From contig DJSH01000084.1 in NCBI GenBank assembly GCA_002440225.1, positions 1 to 27,253 on the forward strand: a DNA stretch of 27,253 nucleotides, given 5' to 3'. Below, in pieces: positions 9,446 to 16,514 of this stretch; within the stretch, counting starts at the first letter, position 1, and the number at the start of each line of letters is the position of its first letter. Source of the DNA: Candidatus Segatella violae. Lineage in GTDB: Bacteria > Bacteroidota > Bacteroidia > Bacteroidales > Bacteroidaceae. Under the pieces are notes generated by a model. It was not told the DNA's origin, ran no database searches, and saw only the letters and a program-made list of their open reading frames with translations. The translations under genes and the position numbers were made by a program.

Positions 9446-10192
9446 TTATTCGAAATAAAAAGTCAAAGCAATCATTTTACTATGGGTTTTGTTGGCAGCC
9501 ATTGCGTAAGGTAGCATATTCTTGTCTTTTATTTCACTGCTATGTTTGTTGTCGTATGAATTGGTGATGCCATACATAAATTTCAATTCTGGACGTAACT
9601 TGAAGAATGGGAGATAGAAGTCGCAACCGACACCAACTTCCAGGAACAAGTCTGTTTTCTTCAGTTTGATATAGTCGTCGCTCTTACTGCTGAGGTTCAT
9701 CATCGGATTAAGTCCTAACATGATGTACGGACGGTGATTATTGAACCTTTTGGCGGAAAATATCAGGTCGAAAGCACTCGATATGTAGGCTGTCTTCATC
9801 TCTTGCTTTTGTTTTATAGGATTACCTATACCATCAGTCTTCTTGAAGTTGTGATAGGTAAGATGATGTGTTCCGAAGTACATGGCAGGTGCTATTCTCA
9901 CTTGGAAACTATTGCTAAGTCTGAATTCGCCTAATACGCCAACAGTAAATCCTGCGTCCCATCTGTCTTGGTCTACACTAACATATCCTTCTTGTTTATT
10001 CCCATCGGCATCAATATAGGTGGTAGGACCTACATTGTTGAACTCTAAATCCTGAAGATGTGTTCCCACCAACACGCCAAAATGGAAGGGGCGCAAGTCG
10101 GTATAAGGACGATTCTCTACCGTTCTTTCCTGAGCCACTGTTAGCAAACTTTTCAATATGCATATGATAGTCAATAATATTATTCTTTTCAT
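9446..10192 (-). CDS. porT: PorT-family outer-membrane beta-barrel protein
   Basis: A 248-residue protein with a signal peptide (MKRIILLTIICILKSLLTVAQ) followed by alternating amphipathic strands typical of a small outer-membrane barrel. The segment NRPYTDLRPFHFGVLVGTHLQD (about 27-48) resembles the N-terminus of PorT, a protein needed for type IX secretion in Porphyromonas gingivalis. It ends in an aromatic C-terminal strand (IALTFYFE). PorT-like barrels also occur in species without clear gliding, and no other type IX gene is present in this window, so a role in type IX secretion is not shown here. It is convergent with the GH95 gene and divergent from the ferredoxin gene. No convincing TAnnTTTG element was found in its upstream region. 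The symbol is tentative. Confidence 0.78.
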   Translation of the reverse strand: MKRIILLTIICILKSLLTVAQERTVENRPYTDLRPFHFGVLVGTHLQDLEFNNVGPTTYIDADGNKQEGYVSVDQDRWDAGFTVGVLGEFRLSNSFQVRIAPAMYFGTHHLTYHNFKKTDGIGNPIKQKQEMKTAYISSAFDLIFSAKRFNNHRPYIMLGLNPMMNLSSKSDDYIKLKKTDLFLEVGVGCDFYLPFFKLRPELKFMYGITNSYDNKHSSEIKDKNMLPYAMAANKTHSKMIALTFYFE

Positions 10193-10278
10193 ATATAGTA
10201 TAACGCATTTAAACGTTGGTTATTGTTTAGATTGTTATTTCGATATTGTATAAATTGAATTAAAAACAAAAAAAAAAC

Positions 10279-10296
10279 ATACCTAATTGTAGGTAT
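10279..10296. promoter_or_regulatory. Palindrome over the -33 element of the ferredoxin promoter
   Basis: ATACCTA (10279-10285) and TAGGTAT (10290-10296) are perfect inverted arms around ATTG, which contains the proposed -33 TTG (10287-10289). TAGGTA occurs again at 10332 and 10348, and TACCT at 10339. The placement is that of an operator; the regulator is unknown. Confidence 0.5.
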
Positions 10297-10319
10297 ATCG
10301 GAAAATATTATTATCTTTG
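10287..10319 (+). promoter_or_regulatory. Promoter of the ferredoxin gene
   Basis: TATCTTTG (10312-10319) is an exact TAnnTTTG -7 match, with TTG (10287-10289) 22 bases upstream. The expected start is near 10326, giving a leader of about 95 bases before the ATG at 10422, unusually long for a 55-residue protein. Confidence 0.75.
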
Positions 10320-10322
10320 CAC

Positions 10323-10348
10323 CATCAAAAGTAGGTAATACCTTTGAT
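10323..10348 (+). promoter_or_regulatory. Possible 5'-leader stem-loop of the ferredoxin mRNA
   Basis: ATCAAA (10323-10328) plus GGT (10334-10336) can pair with ACCTTTGAT (10340-10348), leaving AGTA bulged and a three-base loop. It lies at the probable start of the transcript and overlaps the TAGGTA repeats. It may simply reflect those repeats rather than an RNA switch. Confidence 0.35.
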
Positions 10349-10421
10349 AGGTAAAAGCTACATATTATACAAGAACATATTATTTAGAAACATTATTAAC
10401 AATATAAAAACATTAAGAATT

Positions 10422-10589
10422 ATGGCATACGTAATTGGTGACGATTGTATCGCTTGCGGTACATGTATCGACGAGTGCCCATCAGGTGCAATTTCTGAGG
10501 GCGAGAAGTATTCTATCAATCCAGATCTCTGCACAGAGTGTGGTACTTGCGCAGATGTTTGTCCTAATGAGGCAATCAGTCTTCCTTAA
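10422..10589 (+). CDS. Small 2[4Fe-4S] ferredoxin
   Basis: A 55-residue cytoplasmic electron carrier. Two CxxCxxCxxxC clusters are intact: Cys9, 12, 15, 19 with Pro20, and Cys37, 40, 43, 47 with Pro48. Each set contributes to one [4Fe-4S] cubane in the clostridial-type fold. The longer frame opens at 10344, but MAYVIGDDC at 10422 is the canonical start of these proteins and the extra N-terminus is low-complexity leader, so 10422 is chosen. The gene is single, with its own promoter (10312-10319) and its own terminator (10629-10656), consistent with a strongly expressed general ferredoxin. Likely partners would be pyruvate:ferredoxin oxidoreductase or Rnf in an anaerobe; neither is in the window. 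Confidence 0.96.
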   Translation: MAYVIGDDCIACGTCIDECPSGAISEGEKYSINPDLCTECGTCADVCPNEAISLP

Positions 10590-10628
10590 TCTATAAGGAT
10601 AGATACTTTTAGTTACATAAAACATCGA

Positions 10629-10656
10629 GAGCGGTTCCTTTGGAATCGCTCTTTTT
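10629..10656 (+). terminator. Intrinsic terminator of the ferredoxin gene
   Basis: GAGCGGTTCC (10629-10638), loop TTT, and GGAATCGCTC (10642-10651) form a 10-bp stem with one G-T pair, followed by TTTTT. Confidence 0.9.
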
Positions 10657-10671
10657 CTTTATGTGAGAGAT

Positions 10672-10711
10672 AAAAAAGGTGGTATTCATATATGATACCA
10701 CCGTTTTTTTT
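10672..10711. terminator. Two-way terminator after the TPR gene
   Basis: GGTGGTAT (10678-10685) pairs with ATACCACC (10695-10702), and the stem can extend inward with one bulged base. A6 precedes it and a long T-run follows, so it ends the minus-strand TonB operon and backs up the ferredoxin terminator. Confidence 0.85.
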
Positions 10712-10722
10712 ATTGCTTGTTT

Positions 10723-12135
10723 TTATTTCTCTTCTTCCAAGCCAAGTGCTTTCTTTGCCAAGGCGTTGTTTGGATCAAGCTTGAGCAACTTTTCGAAGTA
10801 AGGTTTTGCTGCTTCTAAGTTGTTTTTAGAGCTCCAATAAATGTAGCCTGCGTTCTTGTAAGCTTGCATTAAATAGCCTTTTTCGTCTTCGTCATACTGC
10901 TTGTTCTCAACCTCATTGATTACTTTCTCATAGTTCTCCAAAGCTTTGTCGTCCATCTCATTCTGGAATGCAATGTTGGCAGCTTGAAGATCTGCGTATG
11001 ACTTTAACTGTGGGTACTTAGCGGCAAATGAATTGTAAACACTGATTGCCTTGTCAACGTTGGCACCCTTGCTCGGTCCACCTTTTTGTGCCTTGGCATT
11101 GTAAATTTCAGCCATTTTTACAAAGTCTGATGGGGCAGCGTTAGGGTTCTTGTCCATGTATGTCTGGCTATACTCCAAAGCCTTGTCTTCATTACCCATG
11201 CTCTTGTATACTTCTGCAAGGTACTGATATGGCTTAACGTCATCCTTGTTTGTTTCCAAGGCTTTGTTGTATTGTTCAATAGCCTGGTCGTACTGCTTGT
11301 TGCCTGCAAGTGCCAATCCATAGTATGAGTAGATACTAGAATTCTTCTTGACATCATTGTTGCTCATGATGGCGTTAGCATATTGGAGTGCCTCCTCAAA
11401 ATTTTGTGTATCAACAGCTGAACGCATAGCCAAGATTTGGAATGCTGTATCTTTAGGATACTTTTGCATGCCTTCTTTGCAGAGAGTTAATGCTTCATCT
11501 TTCTTGTTCAATACATAAGCTGTGAAACAATACTCATAGAAGATATACTCTTCCATAGTCTCATGCTTTGCTTTTGAGAAATTCTCGTATGCCTTGTCAT
11601 AGTTTCCAATGGAATAGTAATTGTGACCAGTCTCAGCTTCAATTGGGTAATTAGGATCAACCTCTCTCAATTTGCTCAAAGCGTCAGCACTTGCGGCAGG
11701 ATCTATCTTACGATATACGTTGGCATAGCTGATGTAGCCTTGTGGATTCTTAGGATCCATAGTCATACACTGTCCGTACCAAGTAGCTGCTTCGCCACCA
11801 TTGTCTTGCATTGCATAGATGTCACCTTTCAAGATGTAGGCATCACCATAGTTCTTGAACTTGGCGATGATGGCATCAGCCACAGCATTAGCCTTGTCGT
11901 ACTGCTTGTTGATGACAAGAGCATTTCCAAGTGCGACAAGTGCTTTTGGATCTTTTTTGAAGACCTTCTGGTACTCTTTGATCTCTTTCTCGAATTCTTT
12001 AGAAGTGGCGTCGCCTGCCTTCAAAGTTGTCTCTATAGGCTTCAGCATGTCTTTGTAGTTGACTTCCTGTGCCATTGCTGGTGCTGACAATCCCATCATC
12101 AGCAAACCTGCTACTAAATATTTAACTGCTTTCAT
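10723..12135 (-). CDS. Exported tetratricopeptide-repeat protein
   Basis: A 470-residue periplasmic or envelope protein built almost wholly of TPR helices. The start at 12135 (MKAVKYLVAGLLMMG) is preferred over an upstream ATG at 12207, because it places a clean signal peptide at the N-terminus with cleavage near AMA-Q (residues 20-23). Repeat units are visible throughout, for example ALVALGNALVINKQYDKA, SIYSYYGLALAGNKQYDQA and VKPYQYLAEVYKSMGNEDKA, and the last one ends KLLKLDPNNALAKKAL. TPR arrays act as protein-binding scaffolds. It is the last gene after exbB-exbD-exbD-tonB and a substrate-binding-like lipoprotein, so it probably scaffolds that envelope complex. The specific partner is unknown. 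Confidence 0.9.
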   Translation of the reverse strand: MKAVKYLVAGLLMMGLSAPAMAQEVNYKDMLKPIETTLKAGDATSKEFEKEIKEYQKVFKKDPKALVALGNALVINKQYDKANAVADAIIAKFKNYGDAYILKGDIYAMQDNGGEAATWYGQCMTMDPKNPQGYISYANVYRKIDPAASADALSKLREVDPNYPIEAETGHNYYSIGNYDKAYENFSKAKHETMEEYIFYEYCFTAYVLNKKDEALTLCKEGMQKYPKDTAFQILAMRSAVDTQNFEEALQYANAIMSNNDVKKNSSIYSYYGLALAGNKQYDQAIEQYNKALETNKDDVKPYQYLAEVYKSMGNEDKALEYSQTYMDKNPNAAPSDFVKMAEIYNAKAQKGGPSKGANVDKAISVYNSFAAKYPQLKSYADLQAANIAFQNEMDDKALENYEKVINEVENKQYDEDEKGYLMQAYKNAGYIYWSSKNNLEAAKPYFEKLLKLDPNNALAKKALGLEEEK

Positions 12136-12257
12136 AATTCTACTTTCATTAAGTCTTATAAAATTCTTTGTCCTCTTTGACGTATAGTCTTTTTGAGGGT
12201 TTAACAATTTTACTTTTGTTGCTTCTCTTTATACTTTGTTGGCATTTACGCCGCTTT

Positions 12258-13217
12258 TTATCTCTTTACGTCAACTGTCTTGATTGTGATGTCACCTCTG
12301 TAAGGGAGTAATCCCGCTTTGAACAAAATTAACTGTCCTTTAGGATTGGATATATAGTTGGCAAAGCTGTAAGGCAATGCCTGATGAGGGTCTACCACAA
12401 TAGCATATATAGTTCTAACGAACGGATATCTACCATCTAGCAAATAAGCTTGATATGGTTTCCAGCTATTCATAGGAGTAGCTTTATCCTTGATAGATAC
12501 CGACATTACATGAATGTTCTTTTTGAATGTGGTGTTTGTGGAGTCTCTTCGGTCGTTCAACCAATTGGATCCGATTACACCAATTGAACCTGGATTCTTG
12601 TCAACATAGTCAACCACCTGCTTACTAGTTTTGGCTGCCATGATGCTTGCTCCCATTTTCGCACCGTGTAGAACTGAGTCTACTACGTAATTTGTTGTTG
12701 CCGAGCGAGTGTTGTCGAAGATAACTTCTATATCACCTCTTTTTGAACCCGGTACAATGTCGCTCCATTTTGTCGCTTTTCCAGTAAGAACACGCTTGAT
12801 GTCGTTCACTGTAATGCAAGTATCAGCATTGTTCTTGTTTACGATAAATGCTAGACCATCATAGCCTATTGGGAAAACTGTTGGGATAACATTGCTTTTC
12901 GATTTCAAATACGCTATTTCACTAGGCTTCAAGTTGCGTGTAGTAAATAATAGGGCTGTTTTGAAATCTTTTATCATTTGAAGTCCTGTGACTTCGTCAG
13001 TATACAACGGTTTGAGATGAGCTTTTGGATATTCAAACTCAAACTGACTTCTTTCTTCATCAATGATAGGACTTAAACTTTCATCGGCAACAAACTGAAT
13101 TGTCCCCGATGTTGGTGTATCTGTTCTACCATCTTTGGCTTTCTTCTCACCACAAGATGAGAAGAAAGCCATTGATAGTACTATTAATCCTATAAAAATA
13201 TAAGATGTTCTTTTCAT
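12258..13217 (-). CDS. PstS-like substrate-binding lipoprotein
   Basis: A 319-residue lipoprotein with a PBP-type II fold similar to phosphate-binding PstS. The start at 13217 (MKRTSYIFIGLIVLSMAFFS) gives a lipoprotein signal with Cys22 in FSSC; the frame extends upstream to 13337 but that part overlaps tonB. The body begins GTIQFVADESLSPIIDEE and carries NTRSATTNYVVD, where PstS proteins have a Ser/Thr/Gly phosphate loop, and NPGSIGVIGSNWL in the second lobe. tonB ends only 4 bases upstream, so the two are cotranscribed. No PstC, PstA or PstB transporter genes are nearby, so uptake of phosphate by an ABC system is not supported. A sensing or structural role in the TonB complex is possible. 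The ligand is unknown. Confidence 0.85.
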   Translation of the reverse strand: MKRTSYIFIGLIVLSMAFFSSCGEKKAKDGRTDTPTSGTIQFVADESLSPIIDEERSQFEFEYPKAHLKPLYTDEVTGLQMIKDFKTALLFTTRNLKPSEIAYLKSKSNVIPTVFPIGYDGLAFIVNKNNADTCITVNDIKRVLTGKATKWSDIVPGSKRGDIEVIFDNTRSATTNYVVDSVLHGAKMGASIMAAKTSKQVVDYVDKNPGSIGVIGSNWLNDRRDSTNTTFKKNIHVMSVSIKDKATPMNSWKPYQAYLLDGRYPFVRTIYAIVVDPHQALPYSFANYISNPKGQLILFKAGLLPYRGDITIKTVDVKR

Positions 13218-13221
13218 TCTA

Positions 13222-14070
13222 TTACTGCAATCTAAATACAACTGGTACAGTATACTTAACTCGCACAGCGGAACCATTTTGCTTACCTGGTTTCCACTTA
13301 GGCATGCCTTTAACGACACGCTGTGCTTCACGGTCAAGTGAAGGGTCTACAGAACGGGCTACCTTCACATCAGAGATAGAACCATCACGCTCTACTACGA
13401 ATGATACGATAACACGACCTTGTACACCATTCTCCTGTGCAACGACAGGATACTTGATGTTGCTAGCCAAGTATGACATCAAAGCGCCTTGTCCACCAGG
13501 GAATGAAGGCATCTCCTCTACGACGTCGAAGACCTTAGTTGCAACCTCAGGTTTTGGAGCTGGTGGTGGTGGTGGAGCTGCAACAGCAATTTCACTACGC
13601 ACTGCTTCTACTGTACGGTCCTTAGTACCTTCCTTGTTCTCAGTACCGACAGCAACCTTGTCGTCCAGTTTATCCATCTGCTTAATTTGGTTGTCCTCTT
13701 TTACGAGTTCATCCTTCTTAATGACAGGTGCAGTAAACTTCTGAGTCTCACGAGCCACAGGTATCTCCTTCTTAGGTTCAATCTTTGGCTTGACAGGCTC
13801 AGCTTTCTTCTTCTCTTTCTTAGCTTCCTGCTGGAGTTTAGCCAACTCCATAGCCTCCATATAAGCTTGCTGTTCTTCAGCTTGTTTCTGTGCAATCACT
13901 TTCCAAGCCAAGAAACCACCAATGAGAGCTGCAGCAATGACCAAGATGAGCAGAGACTTTATGTTTCGGCTGGAAGTACCCTTACGGAGCTGATAAGCAC
14001 CGTATTCCTTGTTCTTCCCGGCGAAAACCATATCGACCCATTTAGGATCATAAAGATCTATTTTTGCCAT
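13222..14070 (-). CDS. tonB: TonB energy-transducing protein
   Basis: A 282-residue TonB protein that passes inner-membrane proton-motive energy to outer-membrane transporters. The cytoplasmic N-terminus (1-37, with the Bacteroidota-type KNKEYGAYQLRK at 19-30) precedes one membrane helix (about 38-58). A Lys/Glu-rich periplasmic spacer (about 60-130) and a proline run (APPPPPAPKPE, about 165-175) come next. The C-terminal TonB fold (about 187-282) contains EMPSFPGGQGAL, the VQGRVIVSFVVERDGSI region and a terminal VPVVFRLQ. It sits between the two exbD genes and the PstS-like lipoprotein gene in one minus-strand operon. In Bacteroidota such systems drive SusC-type importers, so it could serve glycan loci like the one at the start of this window, but this pairing is inference. 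Confidence 0.95.
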   Translation of the reverse strand: MAKIDLYDPKWVDMVFAGKNKEYGAYQLRKGTSSRNIKSLLILVIAAALIGGFLAWKVIAQKQAEEQQAYMEAMELAKLQQEAKKEKKKAEPVKPKIEPKKEIPVARETQKFTAPVIKKDELVKEDNQIKQMDKLDDKVAVGTENKEGTKDRTVEAVRSEIAVAAPPPPPAPKPEVATKVFDVVEEMPSFPGGQGALMSYLASNIKYPVVAQENGVQGRVIVSFVVERDGSISDVKVARSVDPSLDREAQRVVKGMPKWKPGKQNGSAVRVKYTVPVVFRLQ

Positions 14071-14101
14071 TTGTTTCTTGTTTTAATTGTTAGTATTCAC
14101 C

Positions 14102-14749
14102 TTACATCTTAACGCCTCTAGACTTGAGAAGCTTCTCGTCGTCTGCGTTAATCTTATCGATGACATACGTACCAATGTTCAAAATCTGCATTTCATCGAG
14201 TGCATCAACCATATTCTTATATGAAGCATTGTCGGTAGGTTTGATGACGATGGTCAGAGTAGGAATCTTACCATCCTTCAAGTTACCTGCCTTCAAGTCA
14301 CTAAGTTTTTTCTGATAAATGCTATCAGGATACTGCTTAGGATTCTTCTGACGATCCATGTTCAACTCACGAACTGCGAGCGAGATTCTTTCTACTGGAC
14401 GTGTACCATTCTCTGTAGCATGCTCTCTCAAGACCTTACGAATACCGTCGTTACCCCATGTAGTTTCCTTGATCCATGATGGGTCATCATACTTAGGAAT
14501 ACCTGCACCGTAGTAAATCTTGTTGTCTGCTGTTACGTAAAGTGTTACAGTCTCTGAAGCCTTAGCCTCGTTCTTGTTGTCGTCTTGAACGTTTTTGTCA
14601 TTACTTGGCATAGTCAGCTCCATAGTCTGAGGTTTGCTCAAAGATGTACACAGCATGAAGAACGTGATAAGCAGCATGAGCATATCCACCATAGGCGTAA
14701 AGTCTACGCGGACATTCATTTTCTTTTGTTTGCTTTCTTTTTTTGCCAT
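14102..14749 (-). CDS. exbD: ExbD/TolR family biopolymer transport protein (second copy)
   Basis: A 215-residue inner-membrane protein with a short basic cytoplasmic start, one membrane helix (about 20-38) and a periplasmic domain. The helix contains the proton-path Asp22 in DFTPMVDMLMLLITFFM, equivalent to Asp25 of E. coli ExbD. The periplasmic part is longer than in E. coli ExbD (141 residues), with an insert around 85-165 that includes YYGAGIPKYDDPSW. Its ATG directly follows the stop codon of the other exbD, with no spacer, which suggests translational coupling and a fixed ratio. It probably forms a heteromeric stator with ExbB and the first ExbD. Confidence 0.94.
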   Translation of the reverse strand: MAKKESKQKKMNVRVDFTPMVDMLMLLITFFMLCTSLSKPQTMELTMPSNDKNVQDDNKNEAKASETVTLYVTADNKIYYGAGIPKYDDPSWIKETTWGNDGIRKVLREHATENGTRPVERISLAVRELNMDRQKNPKQYPDSIYQKKLSDLKAGNLKDGKIPTLTIVIKPTDNASYKNMVDALDEMQILNIGTYVIDKINADDEKLLKSRGVKM

Positions 14750-15394
14750 TTATTCGTCCCCCTGTTTTTTAAGCTGTGTAATCATATAGTAATGACTCTC
14801 GTCCATATCCTGGAGCTCGTTCATCACTCTCTTCACTGTCTTATAAGGTGTAGAAGCATCAGCCTTGAGGGCAATCTTGATGTCTTCGTTTACGTTACGA
14901 GCGGCGTTAACCCATTGCTGGAACTCGCTCATTCCACCTTTGATACTGTCGAGAGGAATACCTTTCGTCTTGAGATACTCTGGTCGCTTAGATGAACCCA
15001 TTGACAAATAAGTGCTCAAATCGCTCATTGGTACACCGAATGTACTTTCTGCCTTGAATGTCTCAATCTGCTTTGGATTCAATGACACACCGAAATTGCC
15101 TGTCATAGCATCGAGAGTAGATCCCAACTGATCGGTATTATCAATACTCATAAATACTTGGCCTTCGCCGGTAGGTCTACCAGCCTTGTCCTTTTCAGGA
15201 CTTACCAAGATTGTCAAAACGCCGTTCTCTGGCACCTTAATCTCAGACACAGAACCTGGTGTGTTCACCTTCACTGGCTCATTCTTTACGAATGTAGATG
15301 TCAGCATGAAGAAGGTAAGCAGCAGGGTCATAACGTCTGACATAGGAGTCATATCGATCCAGACGTCACTCTTCTTAATTTTTACTTTACCCAT
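14750..15394 (-). CDS. exbD: ExbD/TolR family biopolymer transport protein (first copy)
   Basis: A 214-residue inner-membrane protein of the TonB motor. Asp20 in DMTPMSDVMTLLLTFFML is the expected proton-carrying residue of the single membrane helix. The remainder is periplasmic, with a family-specific extension (about 60-150) beyond the compact E. coli ExbD. It differs clearly from the second ExbD encoded immediately downstream, so this is an old duplication and not a recent repeat. exbB ends 30 bases upstream. Two unlike ExbD proteins per ExbB is a recurrent Bacteroidota arrangement as I know it. Confidence 0.94.
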   Translation of the reverse strand: MGKVKIKKSDVWIDMTPMSDVMTLLLTFFMLTSTFVKNEPVKVNTPGSVSEIKVPENGVLTILVSPEKDKAGRPTGEGQVFMSIDNTDQLGSTLDAMTGNFGVSLNPKQIETFKAESTFGVPMSDLSTYLSMGSSKRPEYLKTKGIPLDSIKGGMSEFQQWVNAARNVNEDIKIALKADASTPYKTVKRVMNELQDMDESHYYMITQLKKQGDE

Positions 15395-15424
15395 AGCGAT
15401 AAAATTTTAAAGGGTTAGCAAAAA

Positions 15425-16261
15425 TTAAGCCTCTTCTGTGTGGTTAGCTTCGTATGTCTGAGCAATTGAGTAACCTACCTCGTCGAGTGCGTATGTCAAC
15501 TTATCAACCTTGTTTGTGAATGTGTTGTAAGATACAACAGCACACCAAGATGTCAAAATACCGAATGCGGTGTTGATCAACGCCTCAGAAATACCTACAG
15601 AAAGTGCTGCAGAGTCAGCACCACCACCTTGACCCATGGCCTGGAATGACTTGATCATACCGGTTACAGTACCGAGAAGTCCGGTCAATGTACCAAGAGT
15701 AACGATAGTAGCGATGATAGGCAAGTTCATAGTCAATGTAGGCATCTCCAACTGAGTTGCCTCCTCGTGAGCCTGCTGAATCTTAGCTACCTTCTGTGAC
15801 TTCTTCAAAGATGCATTAGCACCGCTTTCCATTGACTTGTAAGCGTTCAAAGAAGCCATAACAACGTTAGCTACTGTACCACGCTGCTTGTTACAGAGCT
15901 GCTCAGCCTTTGCAAAATCGTTAGCGTTCAAAGCTGCCTTGATGTTAGCGACGAACTTAGGAAGGGCACCCTTACCTGTAGCTGTCTTAAGAGCCAACCA
16001 ACGCTCGATTGTCATTGCCAATACGGTGAGCAACAATGTGTGGATAACTGGTACGATTACACCACCCTTGAAGATTGTTCCCCAAATGTCTGCTGGGTGA
16101 TCCTTTACACCTGGATCCTGGAAGTGCATGTCGTTACCGAACCATGTGAAGAACAATGTGAATGCGATGATAGCACATACCACGATGATCCAGAATGCGC
16201 CTCTTACTCCCTGAAAGCCCTCAGACTTTTTAGCTGGGGCTGCTTGTTTTGTAGTTGCCAT
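15425..16261 (-). CDS. exbB: ExbB / MotA-TolQ family proton channel protein
   Basis: A 278-residue inner-membrane subunit forming the proton channel with ExbD. Membrane helices are visible near 22-42 (GAFWIIVVCAIIAFTLFF), 66-90 (KGGVIVPVIHTLLLTVLAMT, followed by IERW), 175-200 (MNLPIIATIVTLGTLTGLLG) and 210-240. The family motif TLTGLLGTVTGMIKSFQAM and the later LINTAFGILTSWCAV are present. An Ala/Lys-rich N-terminal tail (MATTKQAAPAKKSEGF) precedes the first helix. It is the first gene of the operon that continues into two exbD genes, tonB, the PstS-like lipoprotein gene and the TPR gene. A TATCTTTG element lies about 125 bases upstream of the ATG. Confidence 0.94.
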   Translation of the reverse strand: MATTKQAAPAKKSEGFQGVRGAFWIIVVCAIIAFTLFFTWFGNDMHFQDPGVKDHPADIWGTIFKGGVIVPVIHTLLLTVLAMTIERWLALKTATGKGALPKFVANIKAALNANDFAKAEQLCNKQRGTVANVVMASLNAYKSMESGANASLKKSQKVAKIQQAHEEATQLEMPTLTMNLPIIATIVTLGTLTGLLGTVTGMIKSFQAMGQGGGADSAALSVGISEALINTAFGILTSWCAVVSYNTFTNKVDKLTYALDEVGYSIAQTYEANHTEEA

Positions 16262-16385
16262 AATTTTACTTTTTTAAATTATTAGTTAATAAATTATTAA
16301 TTTTTCTTCTTTATTTGCTTGCTTTGTAGACCTTGATTGTGTTGTTTGTCAATAAACACAGACGGGTTATCTATTTTTGCATTGG

Positions 16386-16393
16386 CAAAGATA
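16386..16393 (-). promoter_or_regulatory. Probable -7 element of the exbB-tonB operon promoter
   Basis: On the minus strand this reads TATCTTTG, an exact TAnnTTTG match. I see no good TTG at the expected -33 distance, so the call rests on one element. It would leave an AT-rich leader of about 120 bases before exbB. Confidence 0.5.
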
Positions 16394-16434
16394 ATAATTT
16401 ATAGGTAACTATCACCCTAATTAAGAAGTTTTAA

Positions 16435-16467
16435 CGAGATATTGGCTTAAATTATACCAATATCTCG
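16435..16467 (-). terminator. Stem-loop after aspartate aminotransferase gene
   Basis: CGAGATATTGG (16435-16445) and CCAATATCTCG (16457-16467) form a perfect 11-bp stem with an 11-base loop, about 48 bases past the aminotransferase stop. The T-run is strong on the plus side (CTTTTTTC) and weak (TTAAAAC) on the minus side, so efficiency in the gene's direction is uncertain. Confidence 0.6.
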
Positions 16468-16514
16468 CTTTTTTCTTACATTTTGACTAGCAAAACGAGT
16501 TTTATTGCCTTTTA

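Noticed and set aside
10344..10421. N-terminal extension of the ferredoxin
   Set aside because: The added 26 residues are Ile/Asn/Lys-rich leader translation without relation to the ferredoxin fold; MAYVIGDDC at 10422 is the standard start.
13218..13337. Upstream start for the PstS-like lipoprotein
   Set aside because: It would overlap the tonB coding end by over 110 bases and bury the lipoprotein signal; 13217 gives a proper signal with Cys22.
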